From Gemmobacter caeruleus (lineage in GTDB: Bacteria > Pseudomonadota > Alphaproteobacteria > Rhodobacterales > Rhodobacteraceae): a stretch of 64,000 nt of DNA. Shown here piece by piece: positions 19,605 through 28,603 of this stretch (position 1 is its first letter; each line of letters starts with the position of its first letter). The position numbers and the translations under genes are program-made. The notes under the pieces are model-generated. The model was not told where the DNA came from. It saw only the letters and a list, made by a program, of their open reading frames with translations, and made no database searches. The DNA is taken from contig NZ_VKKX01000022.1 in assembly GCF_008271655.1 (NCBI RefSeq), positions 310,001-374,000 on the forward strand, written 5' to 3'.

Positions 19605-21998
19605 ATGACCGCCTTGCCCCCCGCCCTTTCCGACTGGTTTGCCGCGCAAGGTTGGCAGTTGCACCCGCATCAGCAGGCGATGCTGGCCCGGGCAGAGGCG
19701 GCATCGACGTTGTTGATCGCGCCCACCGGCGGCGGCAAGACGCTGGCGGGGTTTCTGCCCTCCTTGGCCGAGATCGCCGCGGATCCGCGACCGGGGCTTC
19801 ATACGCTCTATATCTCGCCGTTGAAGGCGCTGGCCGCCGATATCCGCCGTAACCTGCGCCGCCCGGTGGAGGGGGCGGGCCTGCCGATCCGCATCGAGGA
19901 TCGCAGCGGCGATACCAGCCAGACGCAACGCCGGCGCCAGCGCGCCGATCCGCCGCATATCCTGCTGACGACACCCGAAAGCCTGGCGCTGCTCTTGAGC
20001 CACGAAGACGCGGCCCGGGTCTTTGCCGGGTTGCGGCGGGTGGTGGTGGATGAAATCCATGCCCTTGCCGAAAGCAAGCGCGGCGATCAGTTGATGCTGG
20101 GCCTCGCACGGTTGCAGGTGCTGGCGCCGGGGCTGCGGCGGGTGGGGCTTTCGGCGACAGTGGAAGACCCCGCCGCGCTGGCGCGGTTTCTGGGGGGCGG
20201 GGCAGAGGTGCTGCTCGCCGATCCGGGGCCAGAGCCCGATATCACCATGCTGGATACCGGCGCCCCGCCGCCCTGGGCCGGCGGGGGTGGGCGGCATGCG
20301 ATCCCGGCGATCCTCGATCAGGTGCGGCGCCATCGCACCACGCTGATCTTTCACAATACAAGGGCGCAGGCAGAGATCTTTTTCCATCATCTGTGGCTGG
20401 CCAATACCGACAATCTGCCGATCGCCATCCATCACGGCAGTCTCTCGCGCGAGGCGCGGGCGCGGGTGGAGGCGGCGATGGTGGCGGGTCAGCTGCGCGC
20501 GGTGGTCTGCACCGGCACGCTGGATCTGGGCATCGACTGGGGCGATGTGGATCTGGTGATCCAGGTCGGCGCGCCGCGCAATGTGAAGCGGCTGGTGCAG
20601 CGCATCGGGCGGGCGAACCACCGCTACAACGCGCCTTCCAAGGCGCTGCTGGTGCCGGCGAACCGCTGGGAGGTGGTGGAATGCCAGGCCGCGCTGGAGG
20701 CGGTGCGCGCCCGCGATCTGGATGGCGAGCCGCGCGGCCCCGGCCCGCGCGACGTGCTGTGCCAGCACATTCTGGCCACCGCCTGTGCCGGTCCCTTCAC
20801 GGCCGACGCGCTTTATGCCGAGGTGGTGACCGCCGGCCCTTATGCCGGTCTCACACGCCGCGATTTCGATGCCTGTCTGACGTTCTGTGCGACGGGCGGT
20901 TATGCGCTGCGCGCCTATGATCGCTGGCAGCGCCTGATGCTGCGTGACGGGCGTTGGCGGTTGCGTGACCCGCGCAGCGCCGCCGTGATCCGCCAGAACC
21001 TTGGCACGATCATCGACAGCGAATTGCTCAAGGTCCGGCTGAAGGGGCGCGGCGGCGGTGTGCCGCTGGGCGAGGTGGAGGAGGGGTTCGCCGCCAGCCT
21101 GACCCCGGGCGACACCTTTCTGATCGGCGGCGAGGTGGTGCGGCACGAGGGCCTGCGCGAGATGACGGTGGAGGTCAGCCGCAGCCCGGGGCGCGAGCCC
21201 AAGGTGGCGGTGTTCAGCGGCACGAAATTCGCCACCTCGACCCGGTTGTCGGAGCGGATCCTGCGCCTGTTGCAGGCCGGGCGCTGGCCCGATCTGCCGG
21301 CCCATACCGCCGAATGGCTGGCGCTTCAGGCCGAGGTGTCGCGCCTGCCCGCGCCGGACCGGCTGCTCTGCGAGAGCTTTCCGCATGAGGGGCGCGAACA
21401 TCTCTGCGTCTACGGTTTTGCCGGGCGCAATGCGCAGGCGACGCTGGGCCTGTTGCTCACCCGGCGGATGGAGGCGCGCGGGCTGGCGCCGCTGGGCTTT
21501 GTCTGCACCGATCACGCGACGCTGATCTGGGGGCTGGAGCCGGTCACCCGGCTGGACGGGCTGTTCGATGCCGAGGATCTGCGCGAGGGGCTGGAGGGCT
21601 GGCTGGCCGGCAATGCGGTGATGAAGCGCACCTTTCGCAATGCCGCCATCATCGCCGGGTTGATCGAGCGCAGCCATCAGGGCCGACGCAAGAGCGGGCG
21701 GCAGGCGGCGTTTTCCTCGGACATCCTCTATGACACGCTGCGCCGCTTTGATCCCGGGCATCTGATGCTGGACATCACGCGCGAAGAGGCGATGCGCGGT
21801 CTGGTCGATTTCAGCCGGATCGAGGCGATGCTGGCCCGGGTGCGCGGCCGGATCGACCTTGTGCGATTACGCAGCGTCACACCCTTTGCCGCGCCGCTGT
21901 TTCTTGAGCCGGGGCGGATCCCGGTTCAGGGTCAGGCGCAGGAGAGGCTGGCCGAGGCCGCGGCGCAACGTCTGATGGCGGCGGCGGGCCTGACCTGA
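19605..21998 (+). CDS. Ligase-associated DNA damage response DEXH-box helicase (Lhr-like)
   Basis: A 797-residue superfamily 2 helicase of the Lhr group, in the subfamily associated with bacterial ATP-dependent DNA ligases. Motifs: Q-motif region LHPHQQAM, Walker A APTGGGKT (about 38-45), SPLKALAAD, TTPESLALLL, DEIH (about 149), GLSATVEDP, then the second RecA lobe with TLIFHNTRAQAE, CTGTLDLGIDWGDVDLVIQ and LVQRIGRANH. The C-terminal Lhr-type region is full length. In the known module this helicase travels with a ligase, an exonuclease and PdeM; here only PdeM is near. The frame is open upstream through the G/C tract but ATG at 19605 fits family N-termini. Confidence 0.93.
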   Translation: MTALPPALSDWFAAQGWQLHPHQQAMLARAEAASTLLIAPTGGGKTLAGFLPSLAEIAADPRPGLHTLYISPLKALAADIRRNLRRPVEGAGLPIRIEDRSGDTSQTQRRRQRADPPHILLTTPESLALLLSHEDAARVFAGLRRVVVDEIHALAESKRGDQLMLGLARLQVLAPGLRRVGLSATVEDPAALARFLGGGAEVLLADPGPEPDITMLDTGAPPPWAGGGGRHAIPAILDQVRRHRTTLIFHNTRAQAEIFFHHLWLANTDNLPIAIHHGSLSREARARVEAAMVAGQLRAVVCTGTLDLGIDWGDVDLVIQVGAPRNVKRLVQRIGRANHRYNAPSKALLVPANRWEVVECQAALEAVRARDLDGEPRGPGPRDVLCQHILATACAGPFTADALYAEVVTAGPYAGLTRRDFDACLTFCATGGYALRAYDRWQRLMLRDGRWRLRDPRSAAVIRQNLGTIIDSELLKVRLKGRGGGVPLGEVEEGFAASLTPGDTFLIGGEVVRHEGLREMTVEVSRSPGREPKVAVFSGTKFATSTRLSERILRLLQAGRWPDLPAHTAEWLALQAEVSRLPAPDRLLCESFPHEGREHLCVYGFAGRNAQATLGLLLTRRMEARGLAPLGFVCTDHATLIWGLEPVTRLDGLFDAEDLREGLEGWLAGNAVMKRTFRNAAIIAGLIERSHQGRRKSGRQAAFSSDILYDTLRRFDPGHLMLDITREEAMRGLVDFSRIEAMLARVRGRIDLVRLRSVTPFAAPLFLEPGRIPVQGQAQERLAEAAAQRLMAAAGLT

Positions 21999-22019
21999 GG
22001 CGCAGGGGGGAAAGACCGG

Positions 22020-22427
22020 ATGGAAGACCGCATCCGCGCGAGTTTCGCGCAGCAAAGCCTGATGCAGACCTTTGGCGCAAGGCTGGCCGATCTGGCCCCC
22101 GGCCGCGTCGTGCTGGAGGCGCCGATTTCCGACGGCGCGCGCCAGCAGCATGGCGCGGGCCATGCCGGACTGACCTTCGCGCTGGCCGATACCGCCGCCG
22201 GCTATGCCGCGCTGACCCTGATGCCCGAGGGACGCGAGGTGATGACGGTCGAGGCCAAGATCAACCTGCTGGCGCCCTGTCTGGGCGACCGGCTGATCGC
22301 GCGGGGCGAGGTGGCCCGGGCCGGGCGGCGCCTGACCGTCTGCCGGGCCGAGGTCTTTGCCCTGCGCGGCGATGACGAGACCTGTATCGCGCTGATGCAG
22401 GCGACGATGATCCCGGTCGATCCCTGA
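22020..22427 (+). CDS. PaaI-family hotdog thioesterase
   Basis: A 135-residue single hotdog-fold protein. The PaaI-type signature is visible as QQHGAGHAGLTFALADTAAGYAAL in two parts, followed by MTVEAKINLLAPCLGDRLIARGEV. Such enzymes hydrolyse aryl- or acyl-CoA thioesters. The start has GGGGGGAAAG upstream and lies 21 bp after the helicase stop, and pdeM follows 44 bp later, so it is wedged inside a DNA repair pair with which it has no obvious biochemical link. Substrate cannot be predicted. Confidence 0.85.
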   Translation: MEDRIRASFAQQSLMQTFGARLADLAPGRVVLEAPISDGARQQHGAGHAGLTFALADTAAGYAALTLMPEGREVMTVEAKINLLAPCLGDRLIARGEVARAGRRLTVCRAEVFALRGDDETCIALMQATMIPVDP

Positions 22428-22471
22428 CAGCCGGGATTGCGCCGCCCCCCGGCTTGGGGCAAGTCAGGGGC

Positions 22472-23128
22472 ATGAGCGGATATGCCTTCACCTTTGCCGG
22501 CGCCGATCTGGTGGCGCTGCCCTCGGGCGGGTTGCACTGGCCTGCCGCGCGGCTGCTGGTGGTGGCCGATCTGCATCTGGGCAAGGCGCTGCGTCTGGCG
22601 CGGCGCGGCGGCGGGTTGCTGCCGCCCTATGAAACCCGCGCGACGCTGATGAAACTGGACGCGGATCTGGCGCGGACCGACCCGGCGACGGTGCTGTGTC
22701 TGGGCGACAGTTTCGATGATCTGGAGGCGGGGGCCGAGCTTGATCCGCAGGATCGCGACTGGCTGGCGCGGCAGATGGCGGGGCGGTTCTGGATCTGGGC
22801 CGAGGGCAATCACGACCCCGGCCCCGGCGTGATCGGCGGCACGCATCTGGCCGAATGGCAGCATGGCGGGCTGCATTTCCGTCATATCGCGACCCCCGGC
22901 GGCGCGGCCGAGGTTTCGGGCCATTACCACCCCAAGGCGCGGCTGGCGGGGCAGCGGCGGCCCTGTTTCCTGATTGACGGCGACAGGCGGCTGATCTTGC
23001 CGGCCTATGGCACCTATACTGGCGGGCTTGCCTGCGGTGACCCGGCGCTCGGCGCGCTGATGGGGCCGGGGGCGGTGGCGGTGGTGACGGGCGCGCGCTG
23101 CCTTGCCCTGCCCTATTCGGCGGCCTGA
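22472..23128 (+). CDS. pdeM: Ligase-associated DNA damage response endonuclease PdeM
   Basis: A 218-residue calcineurin-like phosphoesterase with the PdeM arrangement of metal motifs: VVADLHLGKALRLARRG (Asp, His), LCLGDSFDDLE (Asp), WAEGNHDPGP (Asn-His-Asp) and VSGHYHPKA (His-x-His), then a LPAYGTYTGGL segment near the end. In the ligase-associated repair module PdeM is the nuclease partner of the DEXH helicase found two genes upstream. Start ATG at 22472 has CAGGGG before it. Its last 16 bp overlap the convergent LytTR gene. Confidence 0.92.
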   Translation: MSGYAFTFAGADLVALPSGGLHWPAARLLVVADLHLGKALRLARRGGGLLPPYETRATLMKLDADLARTDPATVLCLGDSFDDLEAGAELDPQDRDWLARQMAGRFWIWAEGNHDPGPGVIGGTHLAEWQHGGLHFRHIATPGGAAEVSGHYHPKARLAGQRRPCFLIDGDRRLILPAYGTYTGGLACGDPALGALMGPGAVAVVTGARCLALPYSAA

Positions 23129-23922
23129 ACCTCGAAGTCGCGGCCCTCCAGCTTGTCGCGATGGGTCTTGCTGACCGGCAGGCGCAATTCGGGGCATAGC
23201 CGCACCCAGAGCTTGCCGGCGTCACGCTCGATCCCCTTGACCGCCCACCAGGCCACCCAATGCGACCTGTGGATCTGCGCGCCCCCTTCGCCCTCGGCCT
23301 CGGCGATGGCATCGGCAAAGCGGATCAACACGCTGCCCTTGCCCTCGGTCGTATGCACATCGACGTAATGGTCGCGCACCGTCATCGCGATCAACCGGCC
23401 CTGCAATGCCGGTTCCAGCCGCAAGACGATGCGCGGCAGGTCGAGATCGGCGCGCTCAAGGTCGGGCGGGTCTTGATCGACCTCGGGCTGCAAGGCGCGC
23501 ACGGCGCCCGGCCCCTGGGCAATGCCGTGGCGAAAGGCGCTGATCACCAGCGAGATCGCAAAGATGAACAGCGCGACATCGCCATGGGACACTTCATCAG
23601 CCAGCCGCAGCGGCACGAGACGATGCAGCAGCGCATGCAGCGGCAGGGTCATGATCGCGGCGCAGAGCGTGGCCAGAGACAGCACCACAAGCTGCCGGTT
23701 GCGCAGGCCCAGCGGGCCGGTCAGCAGCGCGCGGATCACGATCCCGACCATCATGCCCGCCCCCATTGTGGTGGCCCAGAACAGCAGCCGCGACGGCAAG
23801 GGCATGACGATATAACTGCCGAACGGCCCGGCAATGGCAATCAGCACGCTGAGCGCCGCCCAGGCGGCATACAGCAAAGGGTTGCGGAAATCGGTCCGAA
23901 TTATGCTCAGAAACGCCGCCAT
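23113..23922 (-). CDS. Membrane-anchored LytTR DNA-binding regulator
   Basis: A 269-residue protein. The N-terminal half holds about four hydrophobic helices (about residues 15-35, 42-65, 76-98, 115-132). After a charged linker, residues from about 165 form a LytTR DNA-binding domain: LIAMTVRDHYVDVHTTEGKG, VLIRFADAIAEAEGEGGAQIHRSHWVA and LRLPVSKTHRDKLE. Membrane LytTR proteins usually act as direct transcription factors sensing the membrane or controlled by a membrane partner. Target genes cannot be deduced; autoregulation is common. A good -35 box lies upstream. Confidence 0.9.
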   Translation of the reverse strand: MAAFLSIIRTDFRNPLLYAAWAALSVLIAIAGPFGSYIVMPLPSRLLFWATTMGAGMMVGIVIRALLTGPLGLRNRQLVVLSLATLCAAIMTLPLHALLHRLVPLRLADEVSHGDVALFIFAISLVISAFRHGIAQGPGAVRALQPEVDQDPPDLERADLDLPRIVLRLEPALQGRLIAMTVRDHYVDVHTTEGKGSVLIRFADAIAEAEGEGGAQIHRSHWVAWWAVKGIERDAGKLWVRLCPELRLPVSKTHRDKLEGRDFEVQAAE

Positions 23923-23952
23923 AAGCCCCGCACCAACTACACCCGGTGCCCA

Positions 23953-23980
23953 GAAATAAAGGCTCGGCCTGTGCTGTCAA
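23953..23980 (-). promoter_or_regulatory. Predicted promoter of the LytTR gene
   Basis: Minus strand: perfect TTGACA (23980-23975), 16-bp spacer, TATTTC (23958-23953). Predicted transcript start is roughly 25 nt before the ATG. The -10 box is weak, so an activator may be needed. Confidence 0.45.
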
Positions 23981-23987
23981 TGGGGTT

Positions 23988-24009
23988 CGCGCCCCGGTCC
24001 CGGGGCGCG
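23988..24009 (-). terminator. GC hairpin downstream of folD
   Basis: Perfect 9-bp stem CGCGCCCCG / CGGGGCGCG with a 4-nt loop, 12 bp after the folD stop on the minus strand. No T tract follows. It is the probable end of the fhs-folD transcript. Confidence 0.5.
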
Positions 24010-24021
24010 CAGGCGGCGGGG

Positions 24022-24912
24022 TCAGGCGGTCAGACCCTGCGGTTCGCTCAACCCATGGCTGCGGCAAAAGGCGGTCAGTGTATTGGCCAGCAGGCAGGCG
24101 ATGGTCATCGGCCCGACCCCGCCCGGCACCGGGGTAATCGCGCCGGCCACCGCGGCGGCCCCGGCGAAATCCACGTCGCCCACCAGCCGCGTCTTGCCGT
24201 CGCGTTCGATCCGGTTGATGCCCACGTCGATCACCGTGGCGCCCGGCTTGACCCAATCGCCCTTGATCATCTCGGGGCGGCCCACGGCGGCCACGAGGAT
24301 ATCGGCCTGGCGGCAGACCGCCGGCAGATCGCGGGTGCGGCTATGCGCGATGGTCACGGTGCAGCTGTCGCCCAGCAGCAGCTGCGCCATCGGCTTGCCC
24401 ACGATATTGGACCGGCCGACCACCACCGCGTTCAGCCCCGACAGCGACCCGTGATGGTCGCGCAGCATCATCAGGCAGCCCAGCGGCGTGCAGGGGACCA
24501 TGCTTTTCTGCCCGGTGCCCAACAGCCCGACGTTGGAGATGTGGAAGCCGTCCACATCCTTGGCCGGGTCGATCGAATTGATCACCAGTTCCGAATTCAG
24601 ATGCCCCGGCAGCGGCAGTTGCACCAGAATGCCATGCACCGCCGGATCGGCATTCAGCCGCGCGATCAGCGCCAGAAGATCGGCCTCGGGCGTATCGGCG
24701 GGCAGCTTGTGTTCGAACGAGGTCATGCCCACCTCGACGGTCTGCTTGCCCTTGGACGAGACATAGACCTGGCTTGCGGGGTCTTCGCCCACCAGCACCA
24801 CGGCAAGCCCGGGGGTCAGCCCCTGTTCCTCTTTCAGCCGGGCCACATGGGCCGCGACCTCGGCCCGAACGCGGGCCGCGAATGCCTTGCCGTCGATGAT
24901 TGCCGCGGTCAT
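24022..24912 (-). CDS. folD: Bifunctional methylene-THF dehydrogenase / methenyl-THF cyclohydrolase
   Basis: A 296-residue folate one-carbon enzyme converting 5,10-methylene-THF to 10-formyl-THF in two steps with NADP. Motifs: [15 protein letters not shown] with the catalytic lysine, VQLPLPGHL, the NADP-binding [15 protein letters not shown] and the closing [13 protein letters not shown]. Length is normal. It is the last gene of a minus-strand group with chorismate mutase and fhs, and together FolD and Fhs interconvert formate and methylene-THF. ATG at 24912 fits. Confidence 0.96.
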   Translation of the reverse strand: MTAAIIDGKAFAARVRAEVAAHVARLKEEQGLTPGLAVVLVGEDPASQVYVSSKGKQTVEVGMTSFEHKLPADTPEADLLALIARLNADPAVHGILVQLPLPGHLNSELVINSIDPAKDVDGFHISNVGLLGTGQKSMVPCTPLGCLMMLRDHHGSLSGLNAVVVGRSNIVGKPMAQLLLGDSCTVTIAHSRTRDLPAVCRQADILVAAVGRPEMIKGDWVKPGATVIDVGINRIERDGKTRLVGDVDFAGAAAVAGAITPVPGGVGPMTIACLLANTLTAFCRSHGLSEPQGLTA

Positions 24913-24936
24913 GCGGGCTCTCCTGTCAGATGGGGC

Positions 24937-25230
24937 TCAGCGGCCCAGGACTTGTTCTTCGCGGGCGATGGACCAGTCGATCAGCCGCCGCCACAGGGCT
25001 TCGGCAAGATCGGCGTCCAGCCCGGTCTCTTGCGCCGAAGCCCGCACCTTGGAGACCACCGCCTCGACCCGGTCGTCGATGCGTGCAGGCAATCCCTCGG
25101 CCGGCTTCAGCTCGGTCGCGCGGTCGATATAGGTGGCACGCCGCGCCAGCAGCGCCACCAACTGACGGTCCAGCGCGTCGATCTCAACGCGCAGTTCCGC
25201 CATGTTCCGGCATTCTTGCGGAGCCTTCAT
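24937..25230 (-). CDS. Chorismate mutase, AroQ type
   Basis: A 97-residue all-helical AroQ-class chorismate mutase (chorismate to prephenate). The pattern MAELRVEIDALDRQLVALLARR with the arginine pair, YIDRATELKP with the active-site lysine, ARIDDRVEAVV and a C-terminal LWRRLIDWSIAREE helix are those of the monofunctional enzyme. Relatives in the same group include isochorismate-pyruvate lyase, which cannot be wholly excluded. ATG at 25230 is chosen for the GGAGGG upstream. It sits between two folate genes, 75 bp after fhs and 24 bp before folD. Confidence 0.88.
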   Translation of the reverse strand: MKAPQECRNMAELRVEIDALDRQLVALLARRATYIDRATELKPAEGLPARIDDRVEAVVSKVRASAQETGLDADLAEALWRRLIDWSIAREEQVLGR

Positions 25231-25305
25231 CACGCCCTCCGGGTTGCATGCCCGCGAGGTATCCGCTCGCGGGCGCAAGTTCAAGGCAAGGCCCCTCGGC
25301 TTTCG

Positions 25306-26982
25306 TCAGAACAGGCCCTCGACCTGACCCTGATCATTGAGGCGGATCACCTCGGCGCTTGGTGTCCGGGGCAGGCCCGGCATGGTCATGATCTCGCCGC
25401 AGATCACCACGACAAAGCCCGCGCCGGCCGACAGGCGCACCTCGCGCACGGGCACCGAATGGCCGGTGGGCGCGCCGCGCAGGTTGGGATCGGTGGTAAA
25501 GCTGTATTGCGTCTTGGCCATGCAGATCGGCAGATGGCCATAGCCCGCCGCCTCCCATGCCTTCAGCTGATCGCGGATCGACTTGTCGGCCAGCACCGCA
25601 TCGGCGTGGTAGATCCGCTTCGCGATGGTCTCGATCTTCTGGAACAGCGGCATGTCATCGGGATAGAGCGGCGCGAAATGGCTGGCGCCGCTTTCGGCCA
25701 GCGCCACCACCTTGCGCGCCAGATCCTCGATCCCGGCACTGCCCTGCGCCCAGTGCTTGCAAAGGATCGCCTCGGCGCCCTGCCGCGCGACATAATCCTT
25801 GACCGCCGCAACCTCGGCCTCGGTATCGCCGTGGAAATGGTTGATCGCCACCACCACCGGCACGCCAAAGGATTTCACATTGGCGATGTGACGGCCCAGA
25901 TTGGGGCAGCCCTTCTGCACGGCGCCGACATTCTCGGCGCCCAGATCGGCCTTGGCGACGCCGCCATTCATCTTCATGGCGCGCACCGTCGCCACGATCA
26001 CCGCCGCCGCCGGTTTCAGCCCGGCCTTGCGGCACTTGATGTCAAAGAACTTTTCCGCGCCCAGATCGGCGCCAAAGCCCGCCTCGGTCACCACATATTC
26101 GCCCAGCTTCAGCGCGGTCTGCGTGGCGATCACGCTGTTGCAGCCATGGGCGATATTGGCAAAGGGGCCGCCATGCACGAAGGCGGGGTTGTTCTCCAGC
26201 GTCTGCACCAGATTGGGCTGCATCGCGTCCTTCAGCAGCACCGTCATCGCGCCATCGGCCTTGATGTCACGGCAATAGATGGGGGTCTTGTCGCGGGTAT
26301 AGGCGACCACGATATCGCCCAGCCGCTTTTGCAGATCCGGCAGGTCTTTCGACAGGCAGAGGATCGCCATCACCTCGGAGGCGACGGTGATGTCAAAGCC
26401 GGTCTGGCGCGGAAAGCCGTTCGACACGCCGCCCAGCGACACCACGATATCGCGCAGCGCGCGGTCGTTCATGTCCATCACCCGGCGCCACACCACGCGG
26501 CGTTCGTCGATGCCCAACGAATTGCCCCAATAGATGTGGTTGTCGATCATCGCCGACAGCAGGTTATGCGCGCTGGTGATGGCGTGAAAATCGCCGGTGA
26601 AGTGAAGGTTCATCTCCTCCATCGGCACGACCTGGGCCATGCCGCCGCCCGCGGCGCCGCCCTTCATGCCGAAATTCGGGCCAAGGCTGGCCTCGCGGAT
26701 GCAGATCACCGCCCGTTTGCCGATGCGGTTCAGCCCGTCGCCCAGACCCACGGTGGTTGTGGTCTTGCCCTCGCCCGCCGGGGTCGGGTTGATCGCGGTC
26801 ACCAGGATCAGCTTGCCATCCGGGCGGTCTGCGAGGCTTTTGATGAAGTCCTGCCCGACCTTGGCCTTGTCATGACCATAGGGCAGCAGATGTTCGGCCG
26901 GAATGCCAAGCCGGGCGCCGATCTCCTGGATGGGCTTTTTCTGCGCCTCGCGCGCGATTTCGATATCGGTCCTGAAAGCCAT
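25306..26982 (-). CDS. fhs: Formate-tetrahydrofolate ligase
   Basis: A 558-residue ATP-dependent ligase making 10-formyl-THF from formate. The nucleotide-binding loop [11 protein letters not shown] (about residues 67-77) and family blocks [55 protein letters not shown] and the C-terminal [19 protein letters not shown] are intact. A strong GGGGGAGGAAAAGC site precedes ATG at 26982. With FolD downstream it links formate to the methylene-THF pool, useful during C1 or glycine/serine metabolism. No folate riboswitch was recognised in the 229-bp upstream region. Confidence 0.97.
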   Translation of the reverse strand: MAFRTDIEIAREAQKKPIQEIGARLGIPAEHLLPYGHDKAKVGQDFIKSLADRPDGKLILVTAINPTPAGEGKTTTTVGLGDGLNRIGKRAVICIREASLGPNFGMKGGAAGGGMAQVVPMEEMNLHFTGDFHAITSAHNLLSAMIDNHIYWGNSLGIDERRVVWRRVMDMNDRALRDIVVSLGGVSNGFPRQTGFDITVASEVMAILCLSKDLPDLQKRLGDIVVAYTRDKTPIYCRDIKADGAMTVLLKDAMQPNLVQTLENNPAFVHGGPFANIAHGCNSVIATQTALKLGEYVVTEAGFGADLGAEKFFDIKCRKAGLKPAAAVIVATVRAMKMNGGVAKADLGAENVGAVQKGCPNLGRHIANVKSFGVPVVVAINHFHGDTEAEVAAVKDYVARQGAEAILCKHWAQGSAGIEDLARKVVALAESGASHFAPLYPDDMPLFQKIETIAKRIYHADAVLADKSIRDQLKAWEAAGYGHLPICMAKTQYSFTTDPNLRGAPTGHSVPVREVRLSAGAGFVVVICGEIMTMPGLPRTPSAEVIRLNDQGQVEGLF

Positions 26983-27211
26983 GCTTTTCCTCCCCCGGGG
27001 TGGCGCGCCCTGCGCGATACAGTAGCGACATGAAAGCCGAAAAATGGGCAGATAGCGACACTGACCCCATCAAAATCGCCATGGCGGTGCGGCCATACCC
27101 CGCATGGGGGTAGAGGTCCGGCCAACCCCATGCAAGATTGACGAAAACCGCCCCCGCGCCCGGTCAGGCCGCGCTGAAAGGGGGGGCTTTCAAGCCGGGA
27201 AAGGGCTGGGA

Positions 27212-28603
27212 ATGGCGAACAATGTCTATATCGTGGATCAGCTGGCCACCGGCACCGAGACGATCACCGTCAACGACGATGGCAGCGGCATCGACTGGAT
27301 CGTGATCCAGGGCGTCTACAGCCTGGCGACCGATATCCGCCTGGGTCATGGCTATCCGCCCTCCAGCACCTCGGGGTCGGGCTTCTATTACAACCCCGGC
27401 AATTGGGGGCATCGCCTGATCGTGGTCGGCCTGATCGAGAACGCGCGCGGCAGCAATGGCACCGATTACATCCAGGGCAACGAACTGGGCAACCTGCTCT
27501 ATGGCGATGCGTCGAATGCGGGCCCGGGCGGGGCCGACACGATCGACGCGGCCGATGGCAATGACACCGTCTTTGGCGGCGCGGGCAATGACACGATCAA
27601 CGCCGCCGATGGCAATGACCTGCTGTTCGGCGATGCCGGGAACGACACGCTGTCGGGCAATTACGGGGCCGATACGCTGGTGGGCGGTGCCGGGGCGGAT
27701 TCGATGTCGGGCGGGTCGGATGGCACCGATTGGGTGTTCTACACCACCTCCTCGGCGGCGGTGGATGTGCGTCTGATCGCGGGCGATACCAGCACCAGCT
27801 ATGGCGGCGATGCGCAAGGCGACCGCATCCACGGCGTCAACCATGTGCGCGGCAGCGCCTTCAACGACAGGATCACCGATCAGCCCGAAAGCAATTTCTA
27901 CAACACCAACCGCTTTGACGGCATGGACGGGCATGACCACCTGAAAATGGGCGGCGGCAATGACACCGCCTATGGCGGCAATGGCAATGACACGATCGAG
28001 GGCGCGACCGGCAATGACCGCCTCTATGGCGAGGCCGGGGGCGACCGCATCTATGCCGGGGCCGGCAATGACACGGTGTTTGGCGGTGACGGCTACAACC
28101 TGCTGGATGGCGGGGCCGAGAATGACCGGGTGGTGGGCGGTGCCCTGCGCGAGACGCTTTATGGCGGCACCGGCGAAGACACGCTGCTGGGCAATGGCGG
28201 CAACGATCTGTTCTTTGGCGGCACGGGCCGCGACCGGCTGCTGGGGGGCGCGGGCAATGACACGCTGATCGGCGGCGGCGGCAAGGACCGGCTGATCGGC
28301 GGCGCGGGCGCCGATCATTTCAAGTTCATCGCCCGCAGCGAAAGCGGCCCCGGCGCCACCACCCGAGACGTGATCGAGGATTTCCGCCGCTTGCAGGGCG
28401 ACAAGATCAACTTTGACCAGTTGATCGCGACCGGCGATTTCATCGGCCGCGCCGCCTTTGGCCATCACGCGGGCGAGGTGCGGTTCATCACCACCACGAC
28501 CGGATCGCGCGCCCTGTTCGACATGGATGGCGACGGGCGCGCCGACATGTCGGTGGACGTGCTGGGGGTCTCGACGTTGCGGGCCTCGGACTTCATCCTT
28601 TGA
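27212..28603 (+). CDS. RTX-type calcium-binding secreted protein
   Basis: A 463-residue protein dominated by hemolysin-type nonapeptide repeats (GGxGxDxUx): repeated GNDT, GGAGND and GGNGND units in two blocks, about residues 105-170 and 245-375, with a less repetitive stretch between. These form calcium-loaded parallel beta-rolls. The last 85 residues (HFKFIARSESG onward, ending LRASDFIL) resemble the C-terminal secretion region of type I exported RTX proteins. The first 90 residues are not a recognised enzyme domain. No ABC exporter, HlyD or TolC gene is adjacent. ATG at 27212 behind GGGAAAGGG is preferred to the long upstream extension. The end overlaps the convergent methyltransferase gene by 11 bp. 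Confidence 0.88.
   Translation: MANNVYIVDQLATGTETITVNDDGSGIDWIVIQGVYSLATDIRLGHGYPPSSTSGSGFYYNPGNWGHRLIVVGLIENARGSNGTDYIQGNELGNLLYGDASNAGPGGADTIDAADGNDTVFGGAGNDTINAADGNDLLFGDAGNDTLSGNYGADTLVGGAGADSMSGGSDGTDWVFYTTSSAAVDVRLIAGDTSTSYGGDAQGDRIHGVNHVRGSAFNDRITDQPESNFYNTNRFDGMDGHDHLKMGGGNDTAYGGNGNDTIEGATGNDRLYGEAGGDRIYAGAGNDTVFGGDGYNLLDGGAENDRVVGGALRETLYGGTGEDTLLGNGGNDLFFGGTGRDRLLGGAGNDTLIGGGGKDRLIGGAGADHFKFIARSESGPGATTRDVIEDFRRLQGDKINFDQLIATGDFIGRAAFGHHAGEVRFITTTTGSRALFDMDGDGRADMSVDVLGVSTLRASDFIL

Noticed and set aside
23260-27033. A 1257-codon plus-strand frame across the LytTR, folD, chorismate mutase and fhs genes
   Set aside because: It is antisense to four well-recognised genes, crosses their boundaries, and its product is His/Arg/Gly-rich with no recognisable family.
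26983-27211. A tetrahydrofolate riboswitch upstream of fhs
   Set aside because: No conserved pseudoknot-like arrangement or terminator could be recognised. The region is short and shared with a divergent gene.
27500-28320. Regular short repeats that might be a CRISPR array
   Set aside because: They are in-frame GGxGxD codon repeats of the RTX protein, vary in sequence, and have no constant-length unique spacers.
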